Assembly (NCBI GenBank): GCA_910574455.1
Contig: CAJSYZ010000007.1
Coordinates: forward strand, 124,001-188,000
Source: Trichaptum fuscoviolaceum
Taxonomy: Eukaryota; Basidiomycota; Agaricomycetes; Hymenochaetales; Trichaptaceae
Length of the DNA: 64,000 nucleotides
Reading direction: 5' to 3'
Shown: positions 23,901 through 34,562 of the stretch, piece after piece
Position numbering within the stretch: the first letter of the stretch is position 1
Layout: every line of letters starts with the position of its first letter
Position numbers and translations under genes: made by a program
The notes under the pieces: model-generated
Seen by the model: only the letters and a program-made list of their open reading frames with translations
What the model was told of the DNA's origin: nothing
The model's database searches: none

Positions 23901-25428
23901 TGCACAAGACTACAGAAGTAAGAAACGCGTCAGCTCGCAGCTCCAAGAGGAATTATATATGTACCATTCCGGGCAAACGTCTCATGCTGTCTCGCGACTC
24001 CCTCTCGTGGAAGGAATGCCTGTGATCTTCACTCAAAACTACGACGTAGCTGGAGGAGTGGTCAATGGGACAATCGGGACATTGAAATCTGTGCGTTACA
24101 CTATTGACGAGAACGGTGACAGATACGCGCAGTCCTGCGTTGTCGAAGTTCCCGACCTAGAATGCAAGCCCATGGACGGCTTACAGAATAAGGAAGTTGT
24201 CGCACTGGTTGAAGATCACGAGTTTACAATCACTGACTACCGCACAAAAGAAAAGGCGACCTTCAAACGCAAACAATTGCCCATTCAACCTGCATTTGCG
24301 ATGACCGACTACAAATCGCAAGGAAGAACGCTAGACTACGTGATAGTGGATTTGACAGGTTGCACTGGTTCCCAATCTCCATATGTGATGATCTCCCGGG
24401 CAACTTCATTGAAAGGATTACTCATTCTCCGCCCATTCCACCCGAGTAAAGTGCAGAGTCACCCAAGTCAGGACCTTCGCAACGAAATGAGTCGAATAGA
24501 GGAAATACACCGACGTACAGAAACGCTATTCTTGCAGGACCTCCACTTGTGCAGATCCGACCCTCTGCATCCTATCAACGGCGACCTCTTGAAAAAATTG
24601 GCTCCAGACTCTCTCGCCGCCACCGCTGAAACGTTCGACTCTTCCACCGGTCGGGCCCCTGTCATCGGACAGACGGCCGACTCTCCGACGACGGCCTCAA
24701 CAACACTAGGGCCTAACCGCGGACGAAAATCAACGCCGGAAGTTCGAACAGAGACATCCGAGGACGTCAACGCTTCGATCATGGACTGCCGGAACCCCTC
24801 GTCCGCACACACCTTCCCTCCTTCTCACTCTTCAGTTACACCTGTTCGTTATTCACTCACTTTCTCTTTCACGCGAACTCATAAAGACATTCCCTTCCAT
24901 TATTTGCTCCAGCTCCAATTTCGCGGCCACATGCCAAGCGCAGAACCAGACAACGCTCAATCAAATGTCAAACACCCGTTCATCCCCAACCACTCCGCTC
25001 GAAAGACACACATCATCCAATCCGCTCACCAAGCTGCAGATTCGACGATTCCCATCCCCGGCATCAGTTCTCAAACTTCCGCTTCCGACCCTCGATCTCT
25101 TTCTATCTTATCCCATATTCCAGACCCACCTCGGACCATACCTCCCCATGCCTTATCCGCGACAAATATTGAACCTCCTGTCACACACACCCTTGAGAGT
25201 GACGACCGAGAGTCATTCGACTCTTGCTCTAACGTCGAGACTCGCCGAAGGCCCGCCAAGCGCACCGTCTGCTGGACGGAGCCGCTGAACAGCGAAAGTT
25301 TCGCTGTCCGTCCTTCGCAAGGCGGGCAGTCTGGAACGACTCCGGATCCGCTCTCGAATCCCAGCTCAATGCTTATTCATTCAGCAGGAACAGACGCTCC
25401 CGTAAAGAAGCGCAAACTCCAGAGATAA
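17936..25428 (+). mobile_element. Helitron (autonomous-type coding region; ends not resolved)
   Basis: The coding region of a rolling-circle Helitron spans these bases. True element ends (5' TC, 3' hairpin plus CTRR) were not identified with confidence. A candidate 3' structure lies at 35640-35717, and the AT-rich tract before 10386 may be the other side. If those are real ends the element would be about 25 kb and would carry the neighbouring genes, which is a hypothesis. Confidence 0.6.
17936..25428 (+). pseudogene. Helitron Rep/helicase (RepHel) with a single-base frameshift
   Basis: Exon 1 is 17936-18164 and, after a 55-bp intron, one exon runs from 18220 to the stop at 25428. A cysteine-pair region at about residues 400-480 precedes the Helitron-like N domain (about 770). 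The HUH nuclease motif LHCHLFVWL is near 984 and the two-tyrosine motif YYITDYITK near 1158. A PIF1-type helicase follows, with Walker A GPGGTGKS (about 1717), SSYTGVAAKN, Walker B FIDEVSMIG, AGDFCQLPP, LHQQMRQ, DYKSQGRTLD and YVMISRATS. A run of four T at 23459-23462, where three would keep frame, shifts the frame between Walker B and AGDFCQLPP. Without that extra base the exons sum to 2,478 codons. The last 300 residues are Ser/Pro/Thr-rich and end in KKRKLQR. All catalytic residues are present, so the break is recent or a sequencing error. Confidence 0.9.
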
Positions 25429-25552
25429 AAGGTCGACATGCGTACTTCATCTCTCCATCGACTCAGTCGTTCCCTGCTACCTTTCCTTGCCTTCCTTTCC
25501 TACCTTACATCCTCGCTAATCATATTCTACACCAACGGTTTCAACCTCCACC

Positions 25553-26991
25553 ATGTCCACTTCAGTTTTGAACAACCCCGAATTGTACCAACAATGTGTC
25601 ACCTTCCTTCAACAAAACATCCTCGACCTCGCGCAGTCTCCAGACTCTATCATGAACCTTGATTGTGCAAGCGACTTCAAATTCGTAGCCGATGCGAAAT
25701 CAGGACATGGTGTCTTTGCTAACTCCGACGGCACGACTGTTAAAAGTATCCGCGCGATCGGTCAGCTGGGAAAGGACCAGATGCTGAACCCCTACTTCAC
25801 GCTCTCCGCTAGGGATAAACAAGGCGTAAGTTGTTTACCTTTGCATTTCATCTTTTAATTCACACTCATACATTTAAAAGATTCCTGCGCAGCGCATAAC
25901 TACACAGAAGGCCAAGCTTTATGTCCTTGTACCTGGCTCTCTGGACATATCTCACGAGTGTAAGGAATTGCTTCGAAATCAGTTTCGCGTCGCCGACGCT
26001 GTTCAGAGCGCACACGAGAGTACATTAACGCCACCTTCTGAAGGTGCTCACATTCTTTCATCCTTTGGTTTCAACTCTAACTAACAATTAAAACATAACT
26101 TTTAGAAAACGGTATTCGACTCAATGATCTTATTCGAGAGGGAGACGGCGCTTCCATGGTCACAACGCTGTCTTCGGAGGAGAAGATATGGTCCCGATCA
26201 TACACGGACTCGAAAAAACCCAAGGACATCTTCGACAAAAACCCCGCTTCCGTTGAGCCTCTGCCAGGTACGCAGATCTAAAACGTAATCGATCCATACC
26301 TCACACAAGGACAATTCTCTAGACACTCTAGCTACCTGGTCTGACCCCCAAGGCGTCTACAACAAAATTCAAAACAAGAACGCGTACAAGCTCAACACCG
26401 AACTTCAAGTCTTCGACGCAGATGGCAATATCGTCCATCCCTCTAAGTATGACAAGATTTTACTTCCAGGTACATGGATAGTCTTCGATGCTCACTTAAG
26501 GCTGTAAGCAATCCAAAACAAGTTTTGCGCACACTGTCATCTAACGATATCACAGGTGGGATTTCACGCGCTCTGATCCCCAAAGCAAGACCCCCACGGC
26601 TCGCACCCGAACTTATCACTGGGAGTTCACTGCGATTCATGTCTTGATGCCCGCTCTCCTCCCGATTTCAAAGAAACGTCCGGCTGAGAGCCAGTTAGCT
26701 CCGGCACCTCGTCGTGGGTACAACTTGAAGAAGTTCAACGAATGTCTCGGTAACGCAACGGCTGCGCTCTTTTCCTCACACGAGCTTACTCCATCTCCTG
26801 CGTCTTCGAGCTCCTCCTCCACGTCGTCCCAGCCCGACAACTCTCCCCTCACTCCCTTAAGCGACTCGCCAACCCCTCCCCTCATAAACCATTCCAAACC
26901 AGCAAGGAAATATGCGGGCAAAATTGCATCTGCTTCGAAGAAAGGAAAAGAAAGGGAGATCGACTTCGAACAAATGGAAGAAGACCTTTAG
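25553..26991 (+). CDS. five-exon protein, paralogue of the gene at 29241
   Basis: Exons 25553-25825, 25881-26043, 26106-26267, 26323-26503 and 26556-26991 give 404 residues. It is clearly related to the gene at 29241-30603. Both share IT-T-Q and VPGS blocks, NQFRVAD, HPS-YDKIL-PGTWI-FDAH and LWDF, and all four intron positions and phases (0, 1, 1, 2). The final third is predicted strand-like (TYHWEFTAIHVLMP), followed by a Ser/Pro-rich tail with a basic signal (ARKYAGKIASASKKGKER). The beta-rich PGTWI...LWDF...VHVL arrangement could be an OB-like fold, but this is a weak inference. It starts 124 bp after the Helitron helicase stop on the same strand. Family function is unknown to me. Confidence 0.7.
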
Positions 26992-27146
26992 GAGTTTCCT
27001 TTTCTGAACATTCTACAATTTCCTCCTTTCTTTCGGCTCTCTTCCTGGGTTTAATTCGTTTAATTATGTAGAGATTGTGTGTTAGAAAAACAAATAAAAA
27101 GACGCGGTAGAAAATCCATCGTTACTCGTACTCGGATCTGACACAA

Positions 27147-27569
27147 CTAAAGGTCTAGTCCCTTCCACCACGACTCTTTTGCTCGCGACAATGTGCCCAC
27201 TGAAAGATGTAGCACATTAAACGTCTTGTATTCCTCCACTAAGGGTGTTATGAATACGAGAGGCATAGCGTCGAATACCGTTGAACAAGTCTTTGGCAGA
27301 GTCTCACGGAGTGCATAAGGTTCCCCGAATGGCGCCAAGAACGTGTTCATACGCAACTGCAAGTGCTGCAGAACAATCGAACGTAATACCGAACTAGCCA
27401 AAGTCATGTTGACGAGATTTACAAGAGCTACTTGCGAGAGATTCTGCTCCCTACAATCCACATTTCTTACTAGAAAGAAAACAGCTGGTATACTGTATCG
27501 CCTTGGATGCATGAGATAAAGAATAGAGGACAGCGAGGTGAAACATTCACAGCCACCCGTATGGCACAA
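27147..27569 (-). pseudogene. truncated paralogue of the minus-strand gene at 27744
   Basis: The frame of 140 residues aligns to the N-terminal half of the next minus-strand gene: N-DCRE, L-LRMN-FL, FGEPY-LRE and TCSTVFD blocks match in order with similar spacing. It then stops where the relative continues for 200 more residues. There is no ATG at the left end of the alignment, the first being internal, and the 5' part has no counterpart. It is most likely a partial tandem duplicate, possibly still transcribed. It lies just after the 3' end of the five-exon gene, in opposite orientation. Confidence 0.5.
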
Positions 27570-27743
27570 TCAAACCGTCTTCTTCATTCACGCCCAGTTC
27601 CATTTCAAATCAAACTGAATCAAACTTCTCATCTATGAAGGGTTCACCATCCGTACTACAACACTACTAGTAATCGTCCAACAGCTGGCACTTCCACACT
27701 ATTTCTAAAGAAACCTCCAACGCAAACCCGACGCATTGCTCCA

Positions 27744-28727
27744 CTATTTCCCTTCGGTTCCTTCGCCAACAATACTCGCAAATGTTTCATACTGTACTGT
27801 ATCGTTGAAGCACCTGTATCGTCCCAGCCTCCAGACAACCCCGAAACCCGCTTTGTGTCCCTCCCTCCGGGAGCCTTCGTTCGCAAGTCTCGATCGACTT
27901 GGAATTCCAAAATACACATTAAGTGACGATGAGTCTTCATTGTCGCGATTAGCTTGAGGACACTCCCCCGTACCACACCTGACGGGGTGCTTTGCATTAA
28001 ATATCAGCCTGCCCATCCTCTGCACTTCGAATACACCGAACTCCTCAACTATACGCGTCACTACACGTCTGTACCTCTTGTATTCGGAAGCCGTTCCCAT
28101 TACCCAAGCACTAGTTAACGAACCCCGTAAGAACGTCCACCGTGGGTAGGCCATCCAAATGGAGTCCGGTCCGAGACTGTTCATCAGCGCTGTGTTGCCG
28201 GTCCCGAGACACGGTAGAAGGGAAGAATCTGTCGTAGAGGTCCCCACAACTATAGTGCGCTTCCTGGACTCGCTTCGCAGACACGTCCAAAACTGCAGAA
28301 ATGGATTAATCTCCAGCCTACGGAAATCGTCCAGAACCGTTCCCTTCGAATCATGGATTGCATATCCCATCGCAACCAGTTCCTTGAGTAAATGCTCGCT
28401 TTCTCGAGCGCCGACAGAAATGAACAGCTCCCCAAAGTACGAGTATGTGCAAGGAAGAGCCATTACAAATTGAAAACTTGAGCTGTCGAATACCGTACTA
28501 CATGTCATGCGCATGACATTCCGAAGTAGATACGGTTCTCCCCAGTACTTCAAGAAGAAGTTGATTCGTAGACGGAGATGTTCTTCGCACTTCAACTTCA
28601 GGTATGAGTTTGTCATCCCCATTGAAACGATTGTGCGAAATCTGAGCTGCATGAGGATTTCCTCCCGACAGTCACAGTTGTCTAGCACCCGGTACAGAGC
28701 GGGACGTGAAAAAGTCGACACAAGCAT
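27744..28727 (-). CDS. F-box-like/nucleotidyltransferase-like family protein
   Basis: A single exon of 327 residues starts at the first ATG in frame. The N-terminus has the helical pattern seen before F-box-like repeats (RPALYRVLDNCDCREEIL, then LRLRINFFL). The centre carries GELFISVGARESEHLLKELV followed by a segment ending in a WMAYPRWT-like box. A similar order (GS...DFDF, then HTTASM and AYPEHTL) occurs in the plus-strand gene at 32232, so I place both in one Agaricomycete family with a degenerate nucleotidyltransferase fold. The GS and Asp pair expected for catalysis are not clear here (STVFDSSSFQ). Activity is doubtful. Paralogue of the truncated copy at 27147. Confidence 0.5.
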   Translation of the reverse strand: MLVSTFSRPALYRVLDNCDCREEILMQLRFRTIVSMGMTNSYLKLKCEEHLRLRINFFLKYWGEPYLLRNVMRMTCSTVFDSSSFQFVMALPCTYSYFGELFISVGARESEHLLKELVAMGYAIHDSKGTVLDDFRRLEINPFLQFWTCLRSESRKRTIVVGTSTTDSSLLPCLGTGNTALMNSLGPDSIWMAYPRWTFLRGSLTSAWVMGTASEYKRYRRVVTRIVEEFGVFEVQRMGRLIFNAKHPVRCGTGECPQANRDNEDSSSLNVYFGIPSRSRLANEGSRREGHKAGFGVVWRLGRYRCFNDTVQYETFASIVGEGTEGK

Positions 28728-29240
28728 AGTCAGAAGTGATATAGAAAACAACGATTTACTTTCTACGACTATATAAACGTTAATTAAACAACATTCTCGT
28801 TACGAAGACTGATTACCACCTCCGCGAAACATCCAACTGAAAGACGTTAACCTACAGCGAGACACGCATGCAAGACAACCGCTAGTCCATGCCGAATCCA
28901 GACTCCGAAGTTCGACAATTTCCGGCTCTTCTTTCCTTCCGACGACAAACACACATCCGAAACTTAGACAAAACCTAGTCCATTGATTGCAGATAGGGTG
29001 TTATGCTCGGCCCCTTTTTCTTATAACGTACACTCACCCTGCTCCGAGAACCCTCCCACTTCCCGTCAACGTTCGCCATTGAGCAATACAGTGTACAGTA
29101 AGATCATCGACTGTTGAAAACTTATAAATACCGTTCAAACCAAATTATCTCCTCATCTGCTCTCTACTATTTCTCATCCACTCTGTGCAAATTTCACACC
29201 AACACCCGCTTACCTTTCCCCATCATCAATTGTAATCGTC
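28728..29240. other. intergenic, divergent promoters
   Basis: This 513-bp gap separates the minus-strand gene from the second five-exon gene. A CT-rich stretch (29150-29225) precedes the downstream ATG and resembles fungal promoter pyrimidine tracts. A possible TATA (TTATAAAT, 29121-29128) lies about 115 bp upstream of the ATG. Nothing else was recognised. Confidence 0.4.
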
Positions 29241-30603
29241 ATGCGCCGGCCCACAGACGAACCCAATGATGCCATCCGACTTCTGCGTGCAGACTTATAT
29301 GCGCACTGCCTCACTTATCTCATGCACAAGATCGACGAACTTCACCAATCTTCTCGCTCTATCATGGACTTAGACAGAGCCCAATTATTTCACTTCGTTC
29401 ATGACACGAACTCAGCTCACGGAGTCTTTGGCGATGTAAAGGGAAGCAGCTGCAAGACTATTCGGGTCATCGCTCAACTCGGAAACGAGCACAAGCTAAA
29501 CCCTTATTTCTCCCTCACGGCATCGGGTAAATACGGGGTACGTACGTCTCCGGAATCTCCTATACAATTCACTGCTCAATGTTTTCTAAGATACCAAGTC
29601 AATGCATCACAACTCAAAGAACCAAGCTCTCTGTCACCGTTCCAGGCTCCGTCGACTTACCAGACAAATACAAGGAACTTCTTATCAATCAGTTCCGCGT
29701 GGCAGACTTAGTGCAAAATCACCACGATCAAGGATTGAATCCACCTAGTAAGCATCTCAATAACACTTAAGCCGCACTGACCCACAGTCGCTCACTACTG
29801 ATGCAGGTCGCACTATTAAAGTCACCGATCTTGTTGAGGAAGACGCAGACCGTTCCTTCACAGCGAAACTAACCTCTAGTGAGAGAATGTGGGTTAGGAG
29901 TTTCTCCCATTTGAACGACTACGGAAGACATAGCCAATCGCCTCCCGGTAGACTTTCCTTTCTTTCACACTTTTTGAACATTCCCCCCATACTAACTCTA
30001 CCTATTTTCTAGAAACTCTCGCTTCGTGGCCCGACCCCGAGAAAATTTATGGAACAATCTCTGGCAAACCATACTTTCAACTCAACAACCGTACTCAGAT
30101 TTACGATGAAGACGGGGAACACGTTCATCCCTCAAACTACGATAAGATATTAATACCTGGTACATGGATCGAATTCGACGCGCATATAAAACTGTAACTA
30201 AAGACTAGTATCACTTCCTGTTTTTCAACGGTTTCTGACTTTGTTTGACAGGTGGGACTTCTCTCAGATTGACGGACTGCAATCTGCTCCGGGGGGGAAA
30301 TCTCGCAACTACCAATGGCAATTCACCTCGGTTCGCGTTTTACTTCCGCCTTTCAACAAATGCAAACTTCCCAATCTTCACAAGAACGTCAATGGAGTTC
30401 CCCTCCTTCCCATGCGAAGCATGCCGTGCACTATTCCCTCTACCTTCACTACCTGGAGCCATTTCACTCAACGCTCATACTCGATTGGATCGTTCGAGAC
30501 ACTTAATCACATTGATAACGATTCGCCGGTTCCAGACACCGAGATATCGTTGGAGAATGAGCAATCAAGCGATGATCACGAGGTAATGAACGAGAATATT
30601 TGA
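29241..30603 (+). CDS. five-exon protein, paralogue of the gene at 25553
   Basis: Exons 29241-29537, 29591-29747, 29807-29947, 30013-30193 and 30252-30603 give 375 residues. Intron positions and phases (0, 1, 1, 2) match the paralogue 3.7 kb upstream, and the fourth exon has the same length (181 nt). Conserved blocks include HGVFGD/HGVFAN, LNPYFSL, INQFRVAD, PGTWIEFDAH and LWDF. The C-terminus after the last shared block differs completely, being Asp/Glu/Ser-rich here, while the paralogue has a basic tail. Divergence suggests an old tandem duplication kept under selection, since the frame is intact through all five exons. Function is unknown. The shared beta-rich core could bind nucleic acid, which is unproven. 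Confidence 0.7.
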
Positions 30604-31254
30604 ATGAGAAGTACGAGGTGCTTTCCACTCACTGCACTAAAGACATCGATCCGCCGGTCTCCTTCCAACAGCTATTTCACACATAAACGATCAGTATGAT
30701 TTCCGTTTCAACCTCGATTCCAATAACCAAATAAAAATTCATGTAAAGTTGTTTACGTAGTACTCCTATAAAGCATGCAAATATTTATGCTATCAATCGT
30801 ACAAGTGGAAACCGATGTACATTTGCGATGAGCTTTTCGACGTGTACGCGTTAAGCCAATAAAATTCCCACGAACGGCATCAGCTGCTCGCCTACCTTCA
30901 ACTTCCGACCGATTTCGTACATACACTAACCCCGAACATTGTCTCGGATTGTCTACGGCCATAGAATCCGCCGCCAAGACTACCCCTCTCCCAGTTGTTT
31001 CACTCCCTTTCTCCCTTGCCTCCTAACACGTACCCATCGTTCTCGGCAACGAATTGATACTTGCTCTCCTAACCCCTTTCATTTCAGAAAATCCACAGAC
31101 GGTTCACTCAGTCATCTGGGAAGGCCAGACTCAAACTTATTCCGAACTGGAACCTTTCGGTTAGTAGCCTAAACGATTATCCAGTCACAGTGTTTTCCAA
31201 CTCTAAACACGGACTCCAACTCCACACCCATGTACGAGTATAAATAGCATTACC
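30604..31254. other. intergenic, nothing recognised
   Basis: About 650 bp has no supported gene. CT-rich DNA around 30980-31090 produces open frames of biased composition on both strands. Confidence 0.4.
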
Positions 31255-31728
31255 ATGGCTAATTTGATCCCACAATTCTGCGAAGCAAAATTTCAATATG
31301 AAACTTTGTCTGTCATGCACCACACTCACTCTCCTAATACAAAGAAATGTTCCGGAAAGCGATGCACTACATTTCATAATGAGACGATCGCTTTCAGATT
31401 TGCTTGCGTAAGTTCAGTTCACTTTGCTACTATTGCATACAACTTATCGAATTCTTCAGCCAGCACGAATGCTTCCAAGAATCCAATCCCGAGCTGAGGA
31501 CGTGTGAACCACTCATGTAAGAGAATACGACAGATACGATTTCCTGCTCACTCACACTCGCTTTCATACAGATATCAATATGACAACGGGGACGAGCTGA
31601 TCCTCATGTGCAGTCACGCTCCATGTGTTGACTTTAGGAGTCCGTGCTTCAACGGACCTATCCTTCACATTTTCGCAGAACAAATGGGCAGGGGCAATCT
31701 TCACATTTCCTTTTTCCATCGCACTTAA
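31255..31728 (+). CDS. small cysteine-rich protein, three exons
   Basis: The ATG at 31255 lies in a strong context (ACCATGG). Exons 31255-31407, 31464-31516 and 31572-31728 join at GTAAGT/GTAAGA donors and CAG acceptors to give 120 residues. Splicing places eleven cysteines and several histidines through the protein (CSGKRC, FAC, HECF, RTCE, MCSHAPC, SPCF), which suggests a zinc-binding or disulphide-bonded fold. There is no signal peptide at the N-terminus (MANLIPQFCEAK), so a zinc-binding intracellular protein is more likely than a secreted one. The second acceptor was chosen because the alternative three bases upstream adds one residue only. I do not recognise the family. Confidence 0.45.
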
Positions 31729-32231
31729 CCTTGTCCGTTTCAGCTTCATAATGTTCGCCATAGTAACAACTCCCGTATTATGTTGCTTACTTGTATGTCC
31801 CAATTGTCCACTAAGCGTAACGAATTGTCACATGGGAAACTACGCTCGATCCCTAGCTGCTCATATTTAATAGATTTGTAACGGTGTACATAGATAAACG
31901 TCAAGAACCATCATAAAGAATTCGCAGAAAAAACTTCGTTTGTAATCGCTGATTGATTTTGAATCGAATTACATTACATCAAGCTCATCGTTTCTCGAAC
32001 GTAACTCTTTCAAAGTCAGCACAAAAGTTTGAGGGGCTGCACGCAGGTCACACATCCGAACATTGAAGCAACGCAGTCGCAACCGATGACGAATAACAGC
32101 CTCGGCCTGCTTTCAAATGTCTCACACATCCACCTTATTTAAATGGCTGACAAGGTGCCACACATAGCTCACAACTCGCCTTCACTCTACGACCATCTCT
32201 ATCAACATCCAACCGGAAATCGGATTTTTCA
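31729..32231. other. intergenic, nothing recognised
   Basis: This 503-bp gap holds a CT-rich start region before the next ATG. A possible TATA (TTATTTAAA, 32132-32140) lies about 95 bp upstream of it. No other feature was seen. Confidence 0.4.
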
Positions 32232-33140
32232 ATGGCTCCAACATTTTCTCGACAACATCCTGACCTTCTTTACGTTGCGTACCAACGCGTAGACCTTGCC
32301 AACCTCTTGTGTGGCACGCTGCCATCTGAAGGCTCATTGCAAGGCGCCCTTCTCGACCGTCGTTCGTGGCTCTTCGACAGAATTACATCGGACCCTCACG
32401 GCTTGGCGCAAGCCATGCAGAACATCAGCATGATTCTTACCGGGTCAGCGGCTTTGGCCTTCGCTCTTCCGAATGTAGACCGGAGGGACTTCGACTTCAT
32501 CATTCCCTTTGGATCTCTACCGAATGTCATTTCCACATTTGCGAAATGGGGATACGAAGTTGACACATCTCAGCCTGAAGACACTTCAGCACAAGGTCTC
32601 ACGCCCATTGCGTGTGTCCATTCCATCACAAGGCTCGTCAGCCTGTCCCAGATTGACGACAGTGGCAATAATACCTTCTCCAGCATTGACATCATTGAGT
32701 CACGCACCTCCAACGTCTTAGATCCCCTCTTCTCATTCCACACGACCGCGTCCATGGTCTTCCTGTCCTCGCGCGCATTTTTCATCGCATATCCAGAACA
32801 CACTCTTACCATGAAGAACGTCGAATCAGCAGCTTACAAAGCGCCAACCGCTGACGGTCCCGACCTCATCAACACCATTCGTCAATACAAGCTTTTGCAG
32901 AAGTACGAGGAAAAAGGTTTCGAGTCCCTTCTTTATCCCTACCCCAAGCACAAGACGTGCGGGAACGCCTTGTGCGGCAAAACTTTGCGATCCGTTCACG
33001 ACAAACACAGTTTATACATCATGTTAGATGACGACTACAAAGGCGTTCCAGAGGAGGATACATCGAAGGACCATGAAGGAACTTGGCATTTAGGTGGAAC
33101 TCTTCAAATTTGCGCGAACTGCGAAACCAGCGAGGAATAA
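32232..33140 (+). CDS. nucleotidyltransferase-like protein of an uncharacterised fungal family
   Basis: A single-exon gene of 302 residues starts at an ATG after a CT-rich leader. Around residue 72 the sequence LTGSAALAFALPNVDRRDFD has the G-S followed by D-x-D pattern of the nucleotidyltransferase fold, and FIIPFGSLPNVISTFAKWGY fits the next strand and helix. Later HTTASMVF and AYPEHTLT match boxes in the related minus-strand gene at 27744. The C-terminus has two Cys pairs (CGNALCGK and CANC) that could bind zinc. Members of this group are expanded in Agaricomycetes without known substrate. Catalysis is plausible because the GS and DxD residues are kept. It lies on the same strand as the Helitron helicase. 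Confidence 0.6.
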   Translation: MAPTFSRQHPDLLYVAYQRVDLANLLCGTLPSEGSLQGALLDRRSWLFDRITSDPHGLAQAMQNISMILTGSAALAFALPNVDRRDFDFIIPFGSLPNVISTFAKWGYEVDTSQPEDTSAQGLTPIACVHSITRLVSLSQIDDSGNNTFSSIDIIESRTSNVLDPLFSFHTTASMVFLSSRAFFIAYPEHTLTMKNVESAAYKAPTADGPDLINTIRQYKLLQKYEEKGFESLLYPYPKHKTCGNALCGKTLRSVHDKHSLYIMLDDDYKGVPEEDTSKDHEGTWHLGGTLQICANCETSEE

Positions 33141-33416
33141 GTCTGCGACTCAAGTCTCATGCCTAATTACACACCATTCTACGACAGGTTATGTTTAACT
33201 TGGAAATAAGTTTCAGGGAGATAATACATTTTGTCTGCGCAATAAACAAATTGTTACTATAAATGTCATAGAAAGTCTTTCACGCGAAGATTTATCACAA
33301 TGAATATCTAGGAACACGAAAGCACCAGAAAGTCACGAAGCAAAAACACATTCGCAAAGACATGCAAAGCTACGCAACGAAGACGTTGCGCTTCACTAAA
33401 CAACCGTTCTCTGACT

Positions 33417-34079
33417 TTACAAAAATCTGGTCCAGACGGAATTGATCCGGCGTTGCAATCGACCCGAGCATTTGCAGCACTCGCAAAACCGATCGTCACG
33501 TCCACCCCGCGCCAGCCACTCACAATGAAGATAGAATTCGTTTGGAGATTGGAACGTCTTGCATCGACGGGAAGTGGATCCTGCGAACGTCAGACAAAGA
33601 TTCTTAACAGCCTTGACACAGACTCACCAAGCAACACGTGGCAGGTCCGAGTTACAACTGTGCCACACTTCCTATACTTAGTGAACAACTGATACTCTTC
33701 GGGAAAGTCGACGAGCGCATACGAAACATCGTCGCCTTACCAACGGTCAACAATTCGAAGAAAAATGACGAAATCCGTACTTACCATTCTCGACTCCAGG
33801 TCCACTACGCATAACCAAGCGTCCCAGCTTCCGCAACCATTTCTCCCTCGTACACGTATCCGCAACCGTGTAGTAAACCCCGTCCTCTTTCTGAACTATG
33901 GAGTGCACGTTCGGCTCCGTAATCGGGTGACGCGCACGGTCTGCATCGGAAATCTCGATAAAAATCCTCCCATTATCCACAAACATGCCGGGAAATTCTT
34001 CGGCCTCCATAAAATCGCAACGCAATTGAAGAGGGGTGAAAATGAGTGTACTGATGGAAGAAAGAAACATTAAATACAT
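33417..34079 (-). CDS. tentative three-exon gene, unknown
   Basis: Minus-strand exons 34079-33785, 33657-33628 and 33580-33417 give 162 residues with correct phases. The main evidence is the first exon, whose composition is protein-like (FPGMFVDNGRIFIEISDAD, VYYTVADTCTREKWLRKLG). The N-terminus is hydrophobic (MYLMFLSSISTLIFTP) and may be a signal anchor, or intron sequence read through, since a CAG acceptor lies inside it. The 30-nt middle exon is very short, which lowers confidence. The last exon has a Cys cluster (FCECCKCSG). It could be the 3' part of the minus-strand gene that starts at 35104. Confidence 0.3.
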
Positions 34080-34562
34080 AGCACAACTCACAAAGTTGTA
34101 AACTTGCGATCGCAAGAAGACCTGACCGCGATTCTAGTGCAATACACTTTTGCTATACGGTAGGTTCCAGAATTCTGATACGACGAAAAAAGCGCCCAGA
34201 ACACTTCTTCGCTAGTGAAGGGCTTTAATGAAAGAACCTGATGCTTTCACGTTCCGTCACCGAAAACGGAGACACACTTCAAAAACACCCATCCCTGCCG
34301 CGGTTCAAGACTTGAAAGACGCAAACAGAATAGAGAGACATGATAATGAAGAAGCGTTCCACCTCAGCCGGGAATACAGGACGCCCTTATATACGAAGCA
34401 TGACAAGAGACGAACATAAATAGACTTCGAACGTGCATCAAAAGTCGGATTTAGCAAGGCCACAGAAGACGACGGACCTCCGCTTTCCCGGGAAAATTGG
34501 GAACAACGCACACATGTGAGTTCATTAAACAGCGCATAAAGAAGGAAGACGGAGAGCAGGAA
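34080..34562. other. intergenic or intronic, nothing recognised
   Basis: 483 bp without a supported exon. If the two neighbouring minus-strand genes are one transcription unit, this would be intron and untranslated sequence. Confidence 0.3.
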
